From the NCBI GenBank assembly GCA_005887855.1, contig VBQB01000157.1, forward strand, positions 1 to 34,335: a DNA stretch of 34,335 nucleotides, written 5' to 3'. The notes under the pieces were generated by a model. The model searched no databases. It was not told the DNA's origin and worked only from the letters and a program-made list of their open reading frames with translations. The position numbers and the translations under genes were made by a program. This document shows positions 16,412 through 24,954 of the stretch, one piece after another. Source of the stretch: Verrucomicrobiota bacterium (GTDB taxonomy: Bacteria; Verrucomicrobiota; Verrucomicrobiae; Chthoniobacterales; UBA10450). The first letter of the stretch is position 1. Each line of letters opens with the position of its first letter.

Positions 16412-19219
16412 TTAGCTCTCGAGTGCGGCTTGAGCCGCTGCCAATCGCGCAATGGGAATCCGAAATGGGCTGCAGCTCACGTAATCTAAACCGAGCCGGT
16501 GACAGAATTTGACGCTCGTGGGTTCGCCGCCGTGTTCGCCGCAGATCCCCAGCTTGATGTCCGGCCGAGTCTTGCGTCCCAAGTCGCGCGTAATTTCCAT
16601 CAAGCGCCCAACGCCTTTTTGATCGATCGACGCGAACGGATTCGTATCCACAATATCAAGTTCAGCGTAGACAGGGAGAAAACTGCCAGAATCGTCCCGG
16701 CTCATTCCGAGCGTCGTCTGTGTGAGATCGTTTGTGCCAAAGCTGAAGAATTCAGCGTCGCGCGCAATCTGGTCGGCAACGAGTGCGGCGCGCGGGATTT
16801 CAATCATTGTCCCGACGAGATAATTAAATTTCGTTTTCTTTTCCTTCGCCACTTCGTCGGCAACGCGCCGGACGATGTCGATTTGAAGCTTTAGCTCGCG
16901 CGGAAATCCCACCAACGGAATCATGATTTCCGGGCGAACCTTGGTCCCTTTCGCTTGCACATCCGCAGCGGCTTCAAAAATCGCGCGCGCCTGCATTTCG
17001 GAAATTTCAGGATAAACAATGCCGAGACGACAACCACGATGGCCGAGCATCGGATTGAATTCATGCAGCTCGTGCACGCGCCGCGCGATTTGTTCAACGG
17101 CTACACCGAGTTTGTTCGCCAGCTCGTTTTGTTGCGCGTGATCGCTTGGCAGGAATTCGTGCAGCGGAGGATCGAGAAAGCGGATCGTGGCGGGCAACCC
17201 TTTCAAGGCGGTAAAAATCCCGATGAAATCGCCACGCTGGTAGGGGAGTAACTTGGCCACCGCTCGCGCCCGCTCCTCTTTTGTGCCGGCAAGAATCATC
17301 TCGCGCATGGCGTCAATGCGATCGCCTTCGAAAAACATGTGTTCCGTGCGGCAGAGCCCAATTCCCTCCGCGCCGAATGCGACTGCGTTTGTCGCTTGCT
17401 CGGGCGTGTCGGCATTTGTGCGGATCCCGAGGGTGCGAAATTCATCCGCCCATTTCATCAATTTTGCGTACTCCTGATACGTGACGCTCTTTTTTGGGTC
17501 GAGAGAGCGATCGACGAGCACCTGAACAATCTCGGACGGTGCGGTTGTGACTTCGCCGGCAAAAACCTCGCCCGCGGTTCCATCAACCGAGATGTAGTCT
17601 CCCTGTTTTAGTGTCGTGCCGTTAGCGCTGAGTGTGCGCTTTTGGTAATCGATTTGAATCGCGGTCGCGCCGCACACGCACACTTTGCCCATTTGTCGCG
17701 CGACCAGGGCGGCATGCGAAGAAACTCCACCGCGCGAAGTGAGAATTCCCTCCGCCGCGATCATGCCGCGCAAGTCTTCCGGCGAAGTTTCAATTCGGGC
17801 GAGCACGACTTTGTCTCCTTTTTCCGAACGCGCCACCGCTTCTTCTGCGCTGAAAACGACGTGTCCTGACGCCGCGCCCGGCCCAGCGGCCAAACCGCTG
17901 CCGATCTTTTTTGCTTCGCGCGCTGATTGCCGATCGAAAATCGGCGCCAAAAGATGAGCGAGCGAATCCGCCGGGATGCGGCGCACGGCCTCTTTTTTGG
18001 TGATTAATTTTTCGTCGACCATATCGACCGCGATCCGAACGGCAGCATGTCCGGTGCGCTTACCGTTCCGCGTCTGCAAAATATAAAGATGGTTCCCCTC
18101 CACCGTGAACTCGAGGTCCTGCATGTCCTTGAAATGACGTTCAAGGATCGTGCGGACCTCCATCAGATCTTTGTGCGCCGCCGGCATTTCCTTCGCCAGA
18201 TCGGCGATTGGGTGTGGCGTGCGTACGCCTGCGACCACGTCTTCGCCTTGCGCGTTGATCAGATATTCGCCGTAAAACACTTCTTCGCCGGTCGCAGGGT
18301 CGCGTGTGAATGCAACTCCGGTCGCGCTCGTTTTTCCCATGTTTCCAAACACCATTGTCTGGACGTTGACCGCCGTGCCCCAGTCATGCGGTATTCCATA
18401 TTTCCGGCGATAAACGATGGCGCGATCGTTCATCCATGAGCCGAAAACCGCACTGATCGCACCCCAGAGCTGCACCCGCGGATCTTGCGGGAAGGATTTT
18501 CCAGTCCGCTCCTCGATCAATGCCTTGAAACGCTTCACCAGCTCCTTCAAATCCGCGGGGTTGAGTCTTACATCCGGGAAGTCATGCTTGCCATACCGTT
18601 CATCTTTTAAATGTTCGATTACGCTCTCGAACGGTTCGTGATCTTCGCCCGGACGTTTTTGGACGCCCATCACGACATCGCCGTACATCTGCAAGAACCG
18701 CCGATACGAATCCCAGGCGAAACGCGCGTTGTTTGTTTTTTTTGCAACAATCTCCACCGCTTCGTCGTTCATCCCGAGGTTTAGGATCGTGTCCATCATT
18801 CCAGGCATGGAATCGCGCGCGCCTGAGCGCACCGAAACAAGCAAAGGCCGGTCTCTGTCACCGAGTTTTTTTCCGGCCGACTTCTCAACCCTGGCCAGGG
18901 CAGCCGCCACCTGCGCTTCCAACTGCGGCGGGTAGGTGCGTTTGTGATCGTAAAAATAACTGCAGACTTCAGTCGTGATTGTAAATCCCGGCGGCACAGG
19001 CAGACCGATGCGCGTCATCTCGTGGAGGTTTGCGCCCTTCCCTCCAAGGAGCGCTTTCATGCTGCCCGACCCATCAGCGTGCCCGTCTCCGAAGTAGTAA
19101 ACGTAGCGCGGCGCTTTCGCTTTCCTGCGCTTTGCAGAAATCGCTCGTGCCTTGGAGGTCGGTGTTATCTTCGAGCGCCGAATTCCTTTCCGACCGCTTG
19201 ATTTTCGCTTTGTAGCCAT
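16412..19219 (-). CDS. ppdK: pyruvate, phosphate dikinase
   Basis: Interconverts pyruvate, ATP and phosphate with PEP, AMP and pyrophosphate in the cytoplasm. The order is an N-terminal ATP-grasp domain ([54 protein letters not shown]), a phosphohistidine domain ([16 protein letters not shown], His502) and a C-terminal TIM barrel with the catalytic Cys in [10 protein letters not shown] (Cys893). ATG 19219 gives 935 aa; a longer frame to 19327 adds an unlikely leader. Two oddities: about 40 Lys/Arg-rich residues precede the first conserved block, and the residue two before the catalytic His, Thr in plant and many bacterial enzymes, is Ser. No PPDK regulatory protein gene is nearby. A Pur-alpha-like gene lies 138 bp upstream on the same strand. 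Confidence 0.97.
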   Translation of the reverse strand: MATKRKSSGRKGIRRSKITPTSKARAISAKRRKAKAPRYVYYFGDGHADGSGSMKALLGGKGANLHEMTRIGLPVPPGFTITTEVCSYFYDHKRTYPPQLEAQVAAALARVEKSAGKKLGDRDRPLLVSVRSGARDSMPGMMDTILNLGMNDEAVEIVAKKTNNARFAWDSYRRFLQMYGDVVMGVQKRPGEDHEPFESVIEHLKDERYGKHDFPDVRLNPADLKELVKRFKALIEERTGKSFPQDPRVQLWGAISAVFGSWMNDRAIVYRRKYGIPHDWGTAVNVQTMVFGNMGKTSATGVAFTRDPATGEEVFYGEYLINAQGEDVVAGVRTPHPIADLAKEMPAAHKDLMEVRTILERHFKDMQDLEFTVEGNHLYILQTRNGKRTGHAAVRIAVDMVDEKLITKKEAVRRIPADSLAHLLAPIFDRQSAREAKKIGSGLAAGPGAASGHVVFSAEEAVARSEKGDKVVLARIETSPEDLRGMIAAEGILTSRGGVSSHAALVARQMGKVCVCGATAIQIDYQKRTLSANGTTLKQGDYISVDGTAGEVFAGEVTTAPSEIVQVLVDRSLDPKKSVTYQEYAKLMKWADEFRTLGIRTNADTPEQATNAVAFGAEGIGLCRTEHMFFEGDRIDAMREMILAGTKEERARAVAKLLPYQRGDFIGIFTALKGLPATIRFLDPPLHEFLPSDHAQQNELANKLGVAVEQIARRVHELHEFNPMLGHRGCRLGIVYPEISEMQARAIFEAAADVQAKGTKVRPEIMIPLVGFPRELKLQIDIVRRVADEVAKEKKTKFNYLVGTMIEIPRAALVADQIARDAEFFSFGTNDLTQTTLGMSRDDSGSFLPVYAELDIVDTNPFASIDQKGVGRLMEITRDLGRKTRPDIKLGICGEHGGEPTSVKFCHRLGLDYVSCSPFRIPIARLAAAQAALES

Positions 19220-19357
19220 GATTAAGAAGAGCAGGGGAACGGCAGTGGACGAACGCGCCAAAGTAGTTTCGGGCATCGCGGTGTCAACGTCGCGGTGGGA
19301 ATAATAGAAAACCAAGGCATCCGCCAAAAACCGCCCGGGATTCGTTTGCCCGTCGAT

Positions 19358-19567
19358 TTAAACCGGCGCGCTTCCGTTGTTCGTCAGAACTTCAGAAATT
19401 GCCGCGGTAAAATCATCCACGCCGGTGCTCGGCACGATGATGCTATTGCGGCGTCCATGAGCTTCCTCGATGATGCGCAAGAATTTCCCGCGCTCGTTCT
19501 CCCGGAGCTCTACGTAGAAATGCTTGCGCTCAATCTGCAGTTCTCTCGCCTCGATGATGTTATCCAT
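19358..19567 (-). CDS. single-repeat Pur-alpha-like ssDNA/RNA-binding protein
   Basis: A 69 aa protein made almost entirely of one PUR repeat. The pattern is ERKHFYVELRENERGKFLRI, then a loop with RRNSIIVP, then a C-terminal helix (VDDFTAAISEVL). This matches the beta-beta-beta-beta-alpha repeat of Pur-alpha, where K/R-x-F-Y-x-D/E-x-K/R-x-N...G-x-F/Y-L-K/R-I is the signature. Bacterial single-repeat members (for example in Borrelia) dimerise and bind single-stranded DNA or RNA. A good Shine-Dalgarno (GAGG, spacer of about five) precedes the ATG at 19567. It may be transcribed with ppdK, 138 bp downstream. It is probably a nucleic-acid regulator; the targets are unknown. Confidence 0.85.
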   Translation of the reverse strand: MDNIIEARELQIERKHFYVELRENERGKFLRIIEEAHGRRNSIIVPSTGVDDFTAAISEVLTNNGSAPV

Positions 19568-19711
19568 TTTTCCTCGAGGCGCCGACTTTACCGCAGCGGA
19601 TTTGCGGAATGGAAGAAAAATCGGCGGTTTTTTTGTGCAATTTTCTCAGCGGGCGCATGACGAGTCGCCCATTCGACTTCGCTCAGGGCAAGCTGTCTGT
19701 TCTCCCGAAGC

Positions 19712-19747
19712 AAAAAGCCGCCGAGGCGTGAAGCGTGACGGCTTTTT
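19712..19747. terminator. Hairpin terminator, usable from either strand
   Basis: AAAAAGCCG (19712-19720) pairs with CGGCTTTTT (19739-19747) across an 18-nt loop, with poly-A before and poly-T after. Read on the minus strand it lies downstream of the haloperoxidase remnant and upstream of the Pur-alpha gene, so it would separate those two units. Confidence 0.7.
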
Positions 19748-19774
19748 GGGACTGCGTCTGTTTACGTAGTCGGC

Positions 19775-19855
19775 TTATGGAGCGAACTGAACGTGTCCGG
19801 TGTCGGTACCCTTGCCCGCGGTGAGTGCGGTGCGGGGGTTGTAAAAGTCAACAGT
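19775..19855 (-). pseudogene. possible 26-residue C-terminal gene fragment
   Basis: Between the haloperoxidase stop and the terminator, a frame without a start codon encodes TVDFYNPRTALTAGKGTDTG then HVQFAP and a stop. It reads like a real C-terminus and sits just before the terminator. It could be the end of a gene otherwise lost, or chance. It is in a different frame from the haloperoxidase. Confidence 0.25.
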
Positions 19856-19917
19856 TTAACGGACCTGACGATAATGAAGAGCAACATCGAAGCGTCAGAA
19901 GCGCAGATTTCCCGCTG

Positions 19918-20604
19918 TTACCTTCGCGAGCGATTGCCTTTGGGCTGCAGATAAAGAGTAGCAGCCCATTCGCCGATGCCGATTCCCGCTTGCAGTCCAT
20001 CCTCGTTCGCCGACCGGAAATGAATACCACCATATAGCCGGCTCACTGCCGCTTCCTCCGCTGCATCGAGGCAGGTTGGAAAGCTGCGGTACACGCCAGG
20101 CAGAAAGTCTGAGCCGGTGGTGAAGGGCAGGTCGTCGGTACCGTAGAACAGTGCGAGCACGGTCGCGGCTGCGCCGCTGAACGTGCTGTGGCCGGAGACG
20201 TAATCAGGGAAGGCTGGTGTCACGATGAACGATGCCCAGTTCAGTTGGGGTTCGGCGAAGTTAATCACGGTCACCGGGCGCCAGAAGTGGAAGGTGTACT
20301 TGGCATCCCAGGCGCAAATGGCGGCGTCGGCCATGGCGATGTTCAATAAGGCAAACAGCCTTGCGTTTTCTTCGAGTGTGTTGCCTTGTGCGGCAGCGAT
20401 AATCTGCGCAATACTGTTCCAGTGGCCTGGAGGCGTTTCGGTGCCGGCGCCGTCGGCCCAGAACAAGGCGATCTGGGTCTGCTCTTCTGTGCGCGTCGAG
20501 CCGACAGCCGCGCCGAGTTCTTTGACCTCGTTGTAATCCGCCGCGTACTGCTCACTATCGAGGGAGGGCGGGCCCGGCGGACGGAACTGCGAGCTGCTGC
20601 TCAT
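19918..20604 (-). pseudogene. vanadium-dependent haloperoxidase / PAP2 family protein, N-terminally truncated
   Basis: Only the C-terminal half of a bacterial vanadium haloperoxidase-like protein is present, 228 aa from ATG 20604 against the roughly 400 or more usual. The retained part starts at the family block QFRPPGPPSLDSEQYAADYN and keeps the vanadate/phosphate pocket: KYTFHFWRPVTVI (K-x6-RP), YVSGHSTFSG (SGH) and SRLYGGIHFRSANEDG (SR-x5-H). The expected signal peptide and N-terminal helical half are absent. The open frame continues upstream, but only through sequence antisense-like to the acyl-CoA dehydrogenase, whose stop is 25 bp away on the same strand. So the 5' half was lost by deletion or rearrangement, or the junction is an assembly fault. 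Activity is unlikely, although the core motifs are intact. Confidence 0.75.
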
Positions 20605-20629
20605 TGCATGATTGGGGCGACAAACGCGC

Positions 20630-22558
20630 TTATACGATACCGTCGCGCAACATCGCGTATTTACCCGCGAGCAATTCTTGCGTGAGCCGATAACCTCGCT
20701 TATCGACATTGCGCTGCGTGCCGGCGAAATGATTGTCGATCCGCAACCGCGAGGATCGGCAGAAATAATCGGCAAGGGCGAGGATTTCATCGCTCGGCTT
20801 GCCCTGACTGAGCAACCATTGCGCATAAGAACAAGTCGCGCTGATGGCGAATAGCTCAGTCGCGATTCCGACAAAACGCGAGAGCAACAATTGTTCGCGG
20901 TCGAGTTTCGGACCGAACCGCGTCATCGCGTGAAACAAACCGCGCGCGAGTCGCTTGCTGGCGGTCGCAGCGTAATCGACGTGCTTCCGCAGGGTTTCAT
21001 GCAATGCGCCGTCCATTTTTCCGGCGTTGCCGGGCCACCATTGTCGCGGATACCAACCGGCATAAAATTTTCCGGAACTGAAGACGGCTTTGAGACGTTC
21101 CGATTTCGGCAACTGCGTATTGAAAATTGCGCCGCCGACTTTCAAATGAGGATCGAGCGCTTCGCGAGCGATGAAGAGCCGCATGATTTCGCTCGAGCCT
21201 TCAAAGATCGTATTAACGCGACAATCGCGCAGGAATCTTTCCACGGCGATCGGCGCCTCACCCCGTCCGGCCAGCGATTGCGCCGTTTCATAGCCGCGAC
21301 CGCCACGCACCTGCATCGCGTCGTCGGCAATCTTCCAGGTCATTTCCGTCGCCCACATTTTGCACATGGCTGTTTCAATGCGCAGATCGGACGCCTTCCG
21401 ATCAAGTAGCGATGAACTGAGAAATGTCATTGCTTCCATCGCGAAAACGTTGCCCGCCATGTCTGCAATTTTCCCCGCGATCGCGGCGTGTTGACCGATC
21501 GGCACGCCCCACTGAACGCGTTCGCTCGCCCATTTGCGGGAAATTTCGAGCAGCCGTTTCGAAACGCCCACGCACGCCGCTGGAAGCGTGAGCCGTCCCG
21601 TGTTCAAGGTCGTGAGAGCGACTTTGAGTCCCTTGCCTTCGCCGCCGATGATGTTCTCACGCGGCACACGCACATCTTTGAAATTGACGACCGCGTTGTA
21701 GAGCGCGCGCAATCCCATGAAGCGGCAGCGGTAAGCAATCTTAAGCCCCGGTGTGTCGACGTCTACGATGAAAGCCGTAATTTGTTTGCGCTCCTTGCCA
21801 CCGACCATCTTTGGCGGTGTGCGCGCCATCACCACCAGCACTCCCGCTTTCACGCCGTTGGTGCACCAAAGTTTCTCGCCGTTTAGAATGAACCCGGAGC
21901 CATCAGGAGTTGGCTCGGCGCACAGGCTCATCGTCGCCGGGTCGGAGCCGGCGTGCGATTCCGTCAAAGCAAACGCGGAAATCTCGCCGCCCGCGACGCG
22001 CGGCAAATATTTTTCCTTTTGCTCTTCTGTGCCGAACAAGAGCAGCGGTTGCGCGACTCCGATCGATTGATGCGCGGAGACGAGCGCGGCCACATTTCCA
22101 TCCCAACTGCCGAGCAAAACTGCGCCGCGCCCATAATTATATTGCGATAAACCGAGACCGCCGTATTTCTTCGGCACCTTGATTCCAAACGCTCCGATCT
22201 CCGCGAGCCCCTTGAAATTTTCAGGTGGAATTTCCCCTGTGCGATCGATTTCGTCCGGATCGACATGATCGCGCAAATAGCTCTCCAGCCTGCGCAAAAA
22301 ATCTTCGCCCGCCGCGCCGTCTTCGGCGCTCTGCGCCGGCCATGGGTAAATTCGGTCGAAATCGTAGCGACCGATGAAAAGATTGCTCGCAAAACTACCG
22401 CGATCATCCAGCGGGTCGCGTGACGCTTCGGCCAATTCAAGCGCCTCGCGTTTGCCTTTCGACATCTTCGAGGTGTCGATGACGGCGGACGGAGCGGTAG
22501 GCTTCGCGCTCGTTTCTTCAGCAATCTGTTTCTCGGGAGCTTCGAGAGGCGATTTCAC
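20630..22558 (-). CDS. acyl-CoA dehydrogenase (VLCAD/ACAD9-like, long form)
   Basis: FAD enzyme that makes the 2,3-double bond in acyl-CoA, the first step of beta-oxidation. The 642 aa product has the ~400-residue ACAD core plus the C-terminal extension typical of VLCAD-like members. Signatures are FALTESHAGSDPATM (FAD/substrate loop), GEKLWCTNG, GGRGYE and NTIFEGSSEIMRLFIA, where the Glu is the likely catalytic base. The start is GTG 22558; ATG 22465 (MSKGKREALELAEASRDP) is an alternative, nearer the first conserved block. It lies downstream of the fadB-type gene on the same strand, with a family B repeat in the 115 bp gap. Together the two encode three of the four beta-oxidation steps. Electron-transfer flavoprotein and thiolase genes are not in the window. 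Confidence 0.93.
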   Translation of the reverse strand: MKSPLEAPEKQIAEETSAKPTAPSAVIDTSKMSKGKREALELAEASRDPLDDRGSFASNLFIGRYDFDRIYPWPAQSAEDGAAGEDFLRRLESYLRDHVDPDEIDRTGEIPPENFKGLAEIGAFGIKVPKKYGGLGLSQYNYGRGAVLLGSWDGNVAALVSAHQSIGVAQPLLLFGTEEQKEKYLPRVAGGEISAFALTESHAGSDPATMSLCAEPTPDGSGFILNGEKLWCTNGVKAGVLVVMARTPPKMVGGKERKQITAFIVDVDTPGLKIAYRCRFMGLRALYNAVVNFKDVRVPRENIIGGEGKGLKVALTTLNTGRLTLPAACVGVSKRLLEISRKWASERVQWGVPIGQHAAIAGKIADMAGNVFAMEAMTFLSSSLLDRKASDLRIETAMCKMWATEMTWKIADDAMQVRGGRGYETAQSLAGRGEAPIAVERFLRDCRVNTIFEGSSEIMRLFIAREALDPHLKVGGAIFNTQLPKSERLKAVFSSGKFYAGWYPRQWWPGNAGKMDGALHETLRKHVDYAATASKRLARGLFHAMTRFGPKLDREQLLLSRFVGIATELFAISATCSYAQWLLSQGKPSDEILALADYFCRSSRLRIDNHFAGTQRNVDKRGYRLTQELLAGKYAMLRDGIV

Positions 22559-22568
22559 AGTAGTAATC

Positions 22569-22649
22569 TGTCATTCCGAGCAGTGCCGAGGAATCTCTCA
22601 ATATTCTCTGAGAAAAGTAAGAGATGTCTCGACTTCGCTCGACATGACA
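22569..22649 (-). repeat. Family B dispersed repeat, copy 2 (inverted relative to copy 1)
   Basis: Begins TGTCATTCCGAG, continues GAGGAATCTCTC, and ends GAGATGTCTCGACTTCGCTC then GACATGACA. Read on the minus strand it matches 4692-4795 at both arms; only the centre differs. It lies between the fadB-type gene and the acyl-CoA dehydrogenase gene and may fold as a hairpin in their shared transcript. Confidence 0.8.
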
Positions 22650-22673
22650 AGAATAGAGGTTCGAGCCCGGATT

Positions 22674-24797
22674 TCATTCCTGATAAAATTTCGTTCCATT
22701 CCGGGCGTGCGTTCTCAATATCTCGCAGGGCAAAAACTTTTCCTCGCTTTCCGCCAGCCGTTCCATTTCCTCGACGATCTTCTTGAGTCCGAAATGTTCC
22801 GCGAAACGCAATGGCCCGCCGCGGAACGGCGCGAAACCGATTCCCAAGATCATTCCGTAGTCCGCGTCCTCGGGCGAATCGACTACCTTCTCTTCCACAC
22901 AACGCGCGGCTTCGTTGACCATCAGAAAGATTAGCCGCTGGGCCGGCTCGTCTTCGCTCAGCCTTAATCGCGGGTCGCGATGCCAGTCCGGCGGAATGAT
23001 CGGCCCTTCAGCGCCTTCGGGGTCGCCATGCAATCCGCGCCGCCAATGCGTGAGCGAATCGTTATCCGTTTGCGTTTTGCCCTCGTATTTGTAAAAACCA
23101 GCGCCTGTTTTGCGCCCGAGCATCTGGCCGTCGCGCAACCAAAGCAGGACGGCGGGAACGTGATCGCGCCGCCCGTAGGTTTTCTCAAGTGTGTTGCCAA
23201 TATCGACCGTGATATCGACGCCGATTTCATCGATGAGACGCAATGGACCCATCGGCATGCCCCATTGCACAAGCGCACTGTCGATTTTGTCTGCGTCCAC
23301 GCCGCTTTCGAAAAGTTCAGCGGCATCGAGCAAATAAGGAAACAAAACGCGGTTGACGAGAAAACCCGGACTGTCGCGCACGAGCACGGGCAGCTTCCCG
23401 ATTTGCCGCGCGAAGGCCAGCGTTCGCTCGCGGGTGTCGACTGAAGTTTGTTTTGCAACGACAACTTCGACCAACTTCATCCGGCTTACCGGATTGAAAA
23501 AATGAAGACCGATTACGTGTTCGGGTGAGACCGTCGCATCGGCGAGCTCGCCGATTGGCAGCGCAGACGTGTTTGTGGCGATGATCGTTTTTGGACCGGC
23601 TTGCATCGCCAGCTCGAGAAAGATCTCTTTTTTGACCTCGATCTTTTCCGAGGCGGCCTCGATGACAAATTGCACATCGCGCAATTCCATTGGTGCGGTG
23701 GAGGCCACGATCCGGGCGCGACCCTCCTTCGCTTTTTCCTCGCTCATCAAGCCCCGCTTCACAGCGTCAGCGTAAGTTCTCTCGATATTGGCCAGACCGC
23801 GGTCGATTTGCTCCCGGGCGATATCACGGAGAATCACAGTGACTCCATGAGAGCTGAGCCATTGCGCGATACTCGAACCCATTACGCCCGCGCCAATCAC
23901 GGCAGCGTGGACAACCTTCTGCGCAGAAACTCGCGAAGGTCCTTTCTTGTATTTCTCAGCCAGGAAGAAATTGCGGATCAGGTTTTGAGTCGATTCCGTT
24001 TTGCCAAGATCGACGATCGCATCCAGCTCAAAAGCGAGCGATTGCTCGGTCGAAGCAAAAAGGCCTTTTTTTATGACTTCGAGAGCACGCGCGGGAGCTG
24101 GATTGTGATCGCCTGTGGCAGGAATTTCCTGGTCGATCTTCGGCGCGACCGAGACTTTGCGTTTTCCCTCACGCAACTTTTTCCGGGCTAAATCGACAAG
24201 TTGATCACGCGAGGTGATTTCGTCGACGAGTCCGATCTTCAACGCTTCTTGTGCGGGATAAAGTTTTCCCTTCGAAATCACTTCGGCAGCGCGTTCCGGA
24301 CCGATCAACCGCGGCAAGCGCGTACAACCGCCCCACGCGGGAATTAGCCCGAGCGTCGTTTCAGGCAGTCCGATCCGCGTCGCTGGATCATCCGTCGCGA
24401 CGCGATAATCGCAAGCCAGCGTGACTTCATAGCCTCCGCCAGCGCACGCCCCATGGATTGCGGCAACGGTCGGAATTTTCAACGTGGCGATTCGATTTAA
24501 AATGCGCTGCCCTTCGGCAATAAAAACGCGCATATCGCCGGCTTGCGCTTGTTGCAAAAGCGTCTTCAAATCCGCGCCGGCGATGAAGATGGATTTTTTC
24601 GCCGATGTGATGACTAACCCACGCAACGAAGCGTCATTCTCAACGAAATCGATCTGCTCATTCAACTCATCGAGAGTGGCGCCGTCGAAGATGTTCGCTC
24701 CCGATTCGGGGCGATCGAACGTAAGCAGGCAAACGTGATCGTCGCCGATCTCACGCCGAATCAAAGGACCGGTTAAAGTCGCGGGCATGCCAATCAT
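22674..24797 (-). CDS. fadB: bifunctional enoyl-CoA hydratase / 3-hydroxyacyl-CoA dehydrogenase
   Basis: Fatty-acid oxidation multienzyme alpha subunit of 707 aa. The N-terminal crotonase domain shows IAGADLKTLL (oxyanion hole), GACAGGGYEVTLACDYRVA with the catalytic-region Glu, and GLPETTLGLIPAWGGCTRLPRLIG. The central NAD-binding domain starts VIGAGVMGSSIAQWLSSHGV near residue 305. The dehydrogenase domain has HFFNPVSRMKLVEVV with the catalytic His, and RDSPGFLVNRVLFPYL. A second C-terminal dehydrogenase-type repeat follows. ATG 24797 has a purine-rich stretch (GCGAAAGCGG) upstream; ATG 24788 is a close alternative. A partner thiolase (fadA) is not adjacent, unlike the classical operon. It is divergent from mgtE. 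The symbol is by domain architecture; fadJ-type is equally possible. Confidence 0.93.
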   Translation of the reverse strand: MIGMPATLTGPLIRREIGDDHVCLLTFDRPESGANIFDGATLDELNEQIDFVENDASLRGLVITSAKKSIFIAGADLKTLLQQAQAGDMRVFIAEGQRILNRIATLKIPTVAAIHGACAGGGYEVTLACDYRVATDDPATRIGLPETTLGLIPAWGGCTRLPRLIGPERAAEVISKGKLYPAQEALKIGLVDEITSRDQLVDLARKKLREGKRKVSVAPKIDQEIPATGDHNPAPARALEVIKKGLFASTEQSLAFELDAIVDLGKTESTQNLIRNFFLAEKYKKGPSRVSAQKVVHAAVIGAGVMGSSIAQWLSSHGVTVILRDIAREQIDRGLANIERTYADAVKRGLMSEEKAKEGRARIVASTAPMELRDVQFVIEAASEKIEVKKEIFLELAMQAGPKTIIATNTSALPIGELADATVSPEHVIGLHFFNPVSRMKLVEVVVAKQTSVDTRERTLAFARQIGKLPVLVRDSPGFLVNRVLFPYLLDAAELFESGVDADKIDSALVQWGMPMGPLRLIDEIGVDITVDIGNTLEKTYGRRDHVPAVLLWLRDGQMLGRKTGAGFYKYEGKTQTDNDSLTHWRRGLHGDPEGAEGPIIPPDWHRDPRLRLSEDEPAQRLIFLMVNEAARCVEEKVVDSPEDADYGMILGIGFAPFRGGPLRFAEHFGLKKIVEEMERLAESEEKFLPCEILRTHARNGTKFYQE

Positions 24798-24954
24798 ATT
24801 GACCGCTTTCGCTCAAATTCCAAGCGGAGCCCCAGCCCCGTCGCAGAATCGTACTAAAGAAATTCCGCGACTTCTCGGGAATGACAAGGCTTGATTGCGC
24901 TGTGCGAGTCGCGGTGTTAAAACTCGGCGGCGTCCCGCGCGCGAAGACTTGCTT

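Noticed and set aside
22650..22673. GGTTCGAGCCC, resembling a tRNA T-loop
   Set aside because: No acceptor, D or anticodon arm can be drawn around it; it lies between a repeat and the fadB stop.
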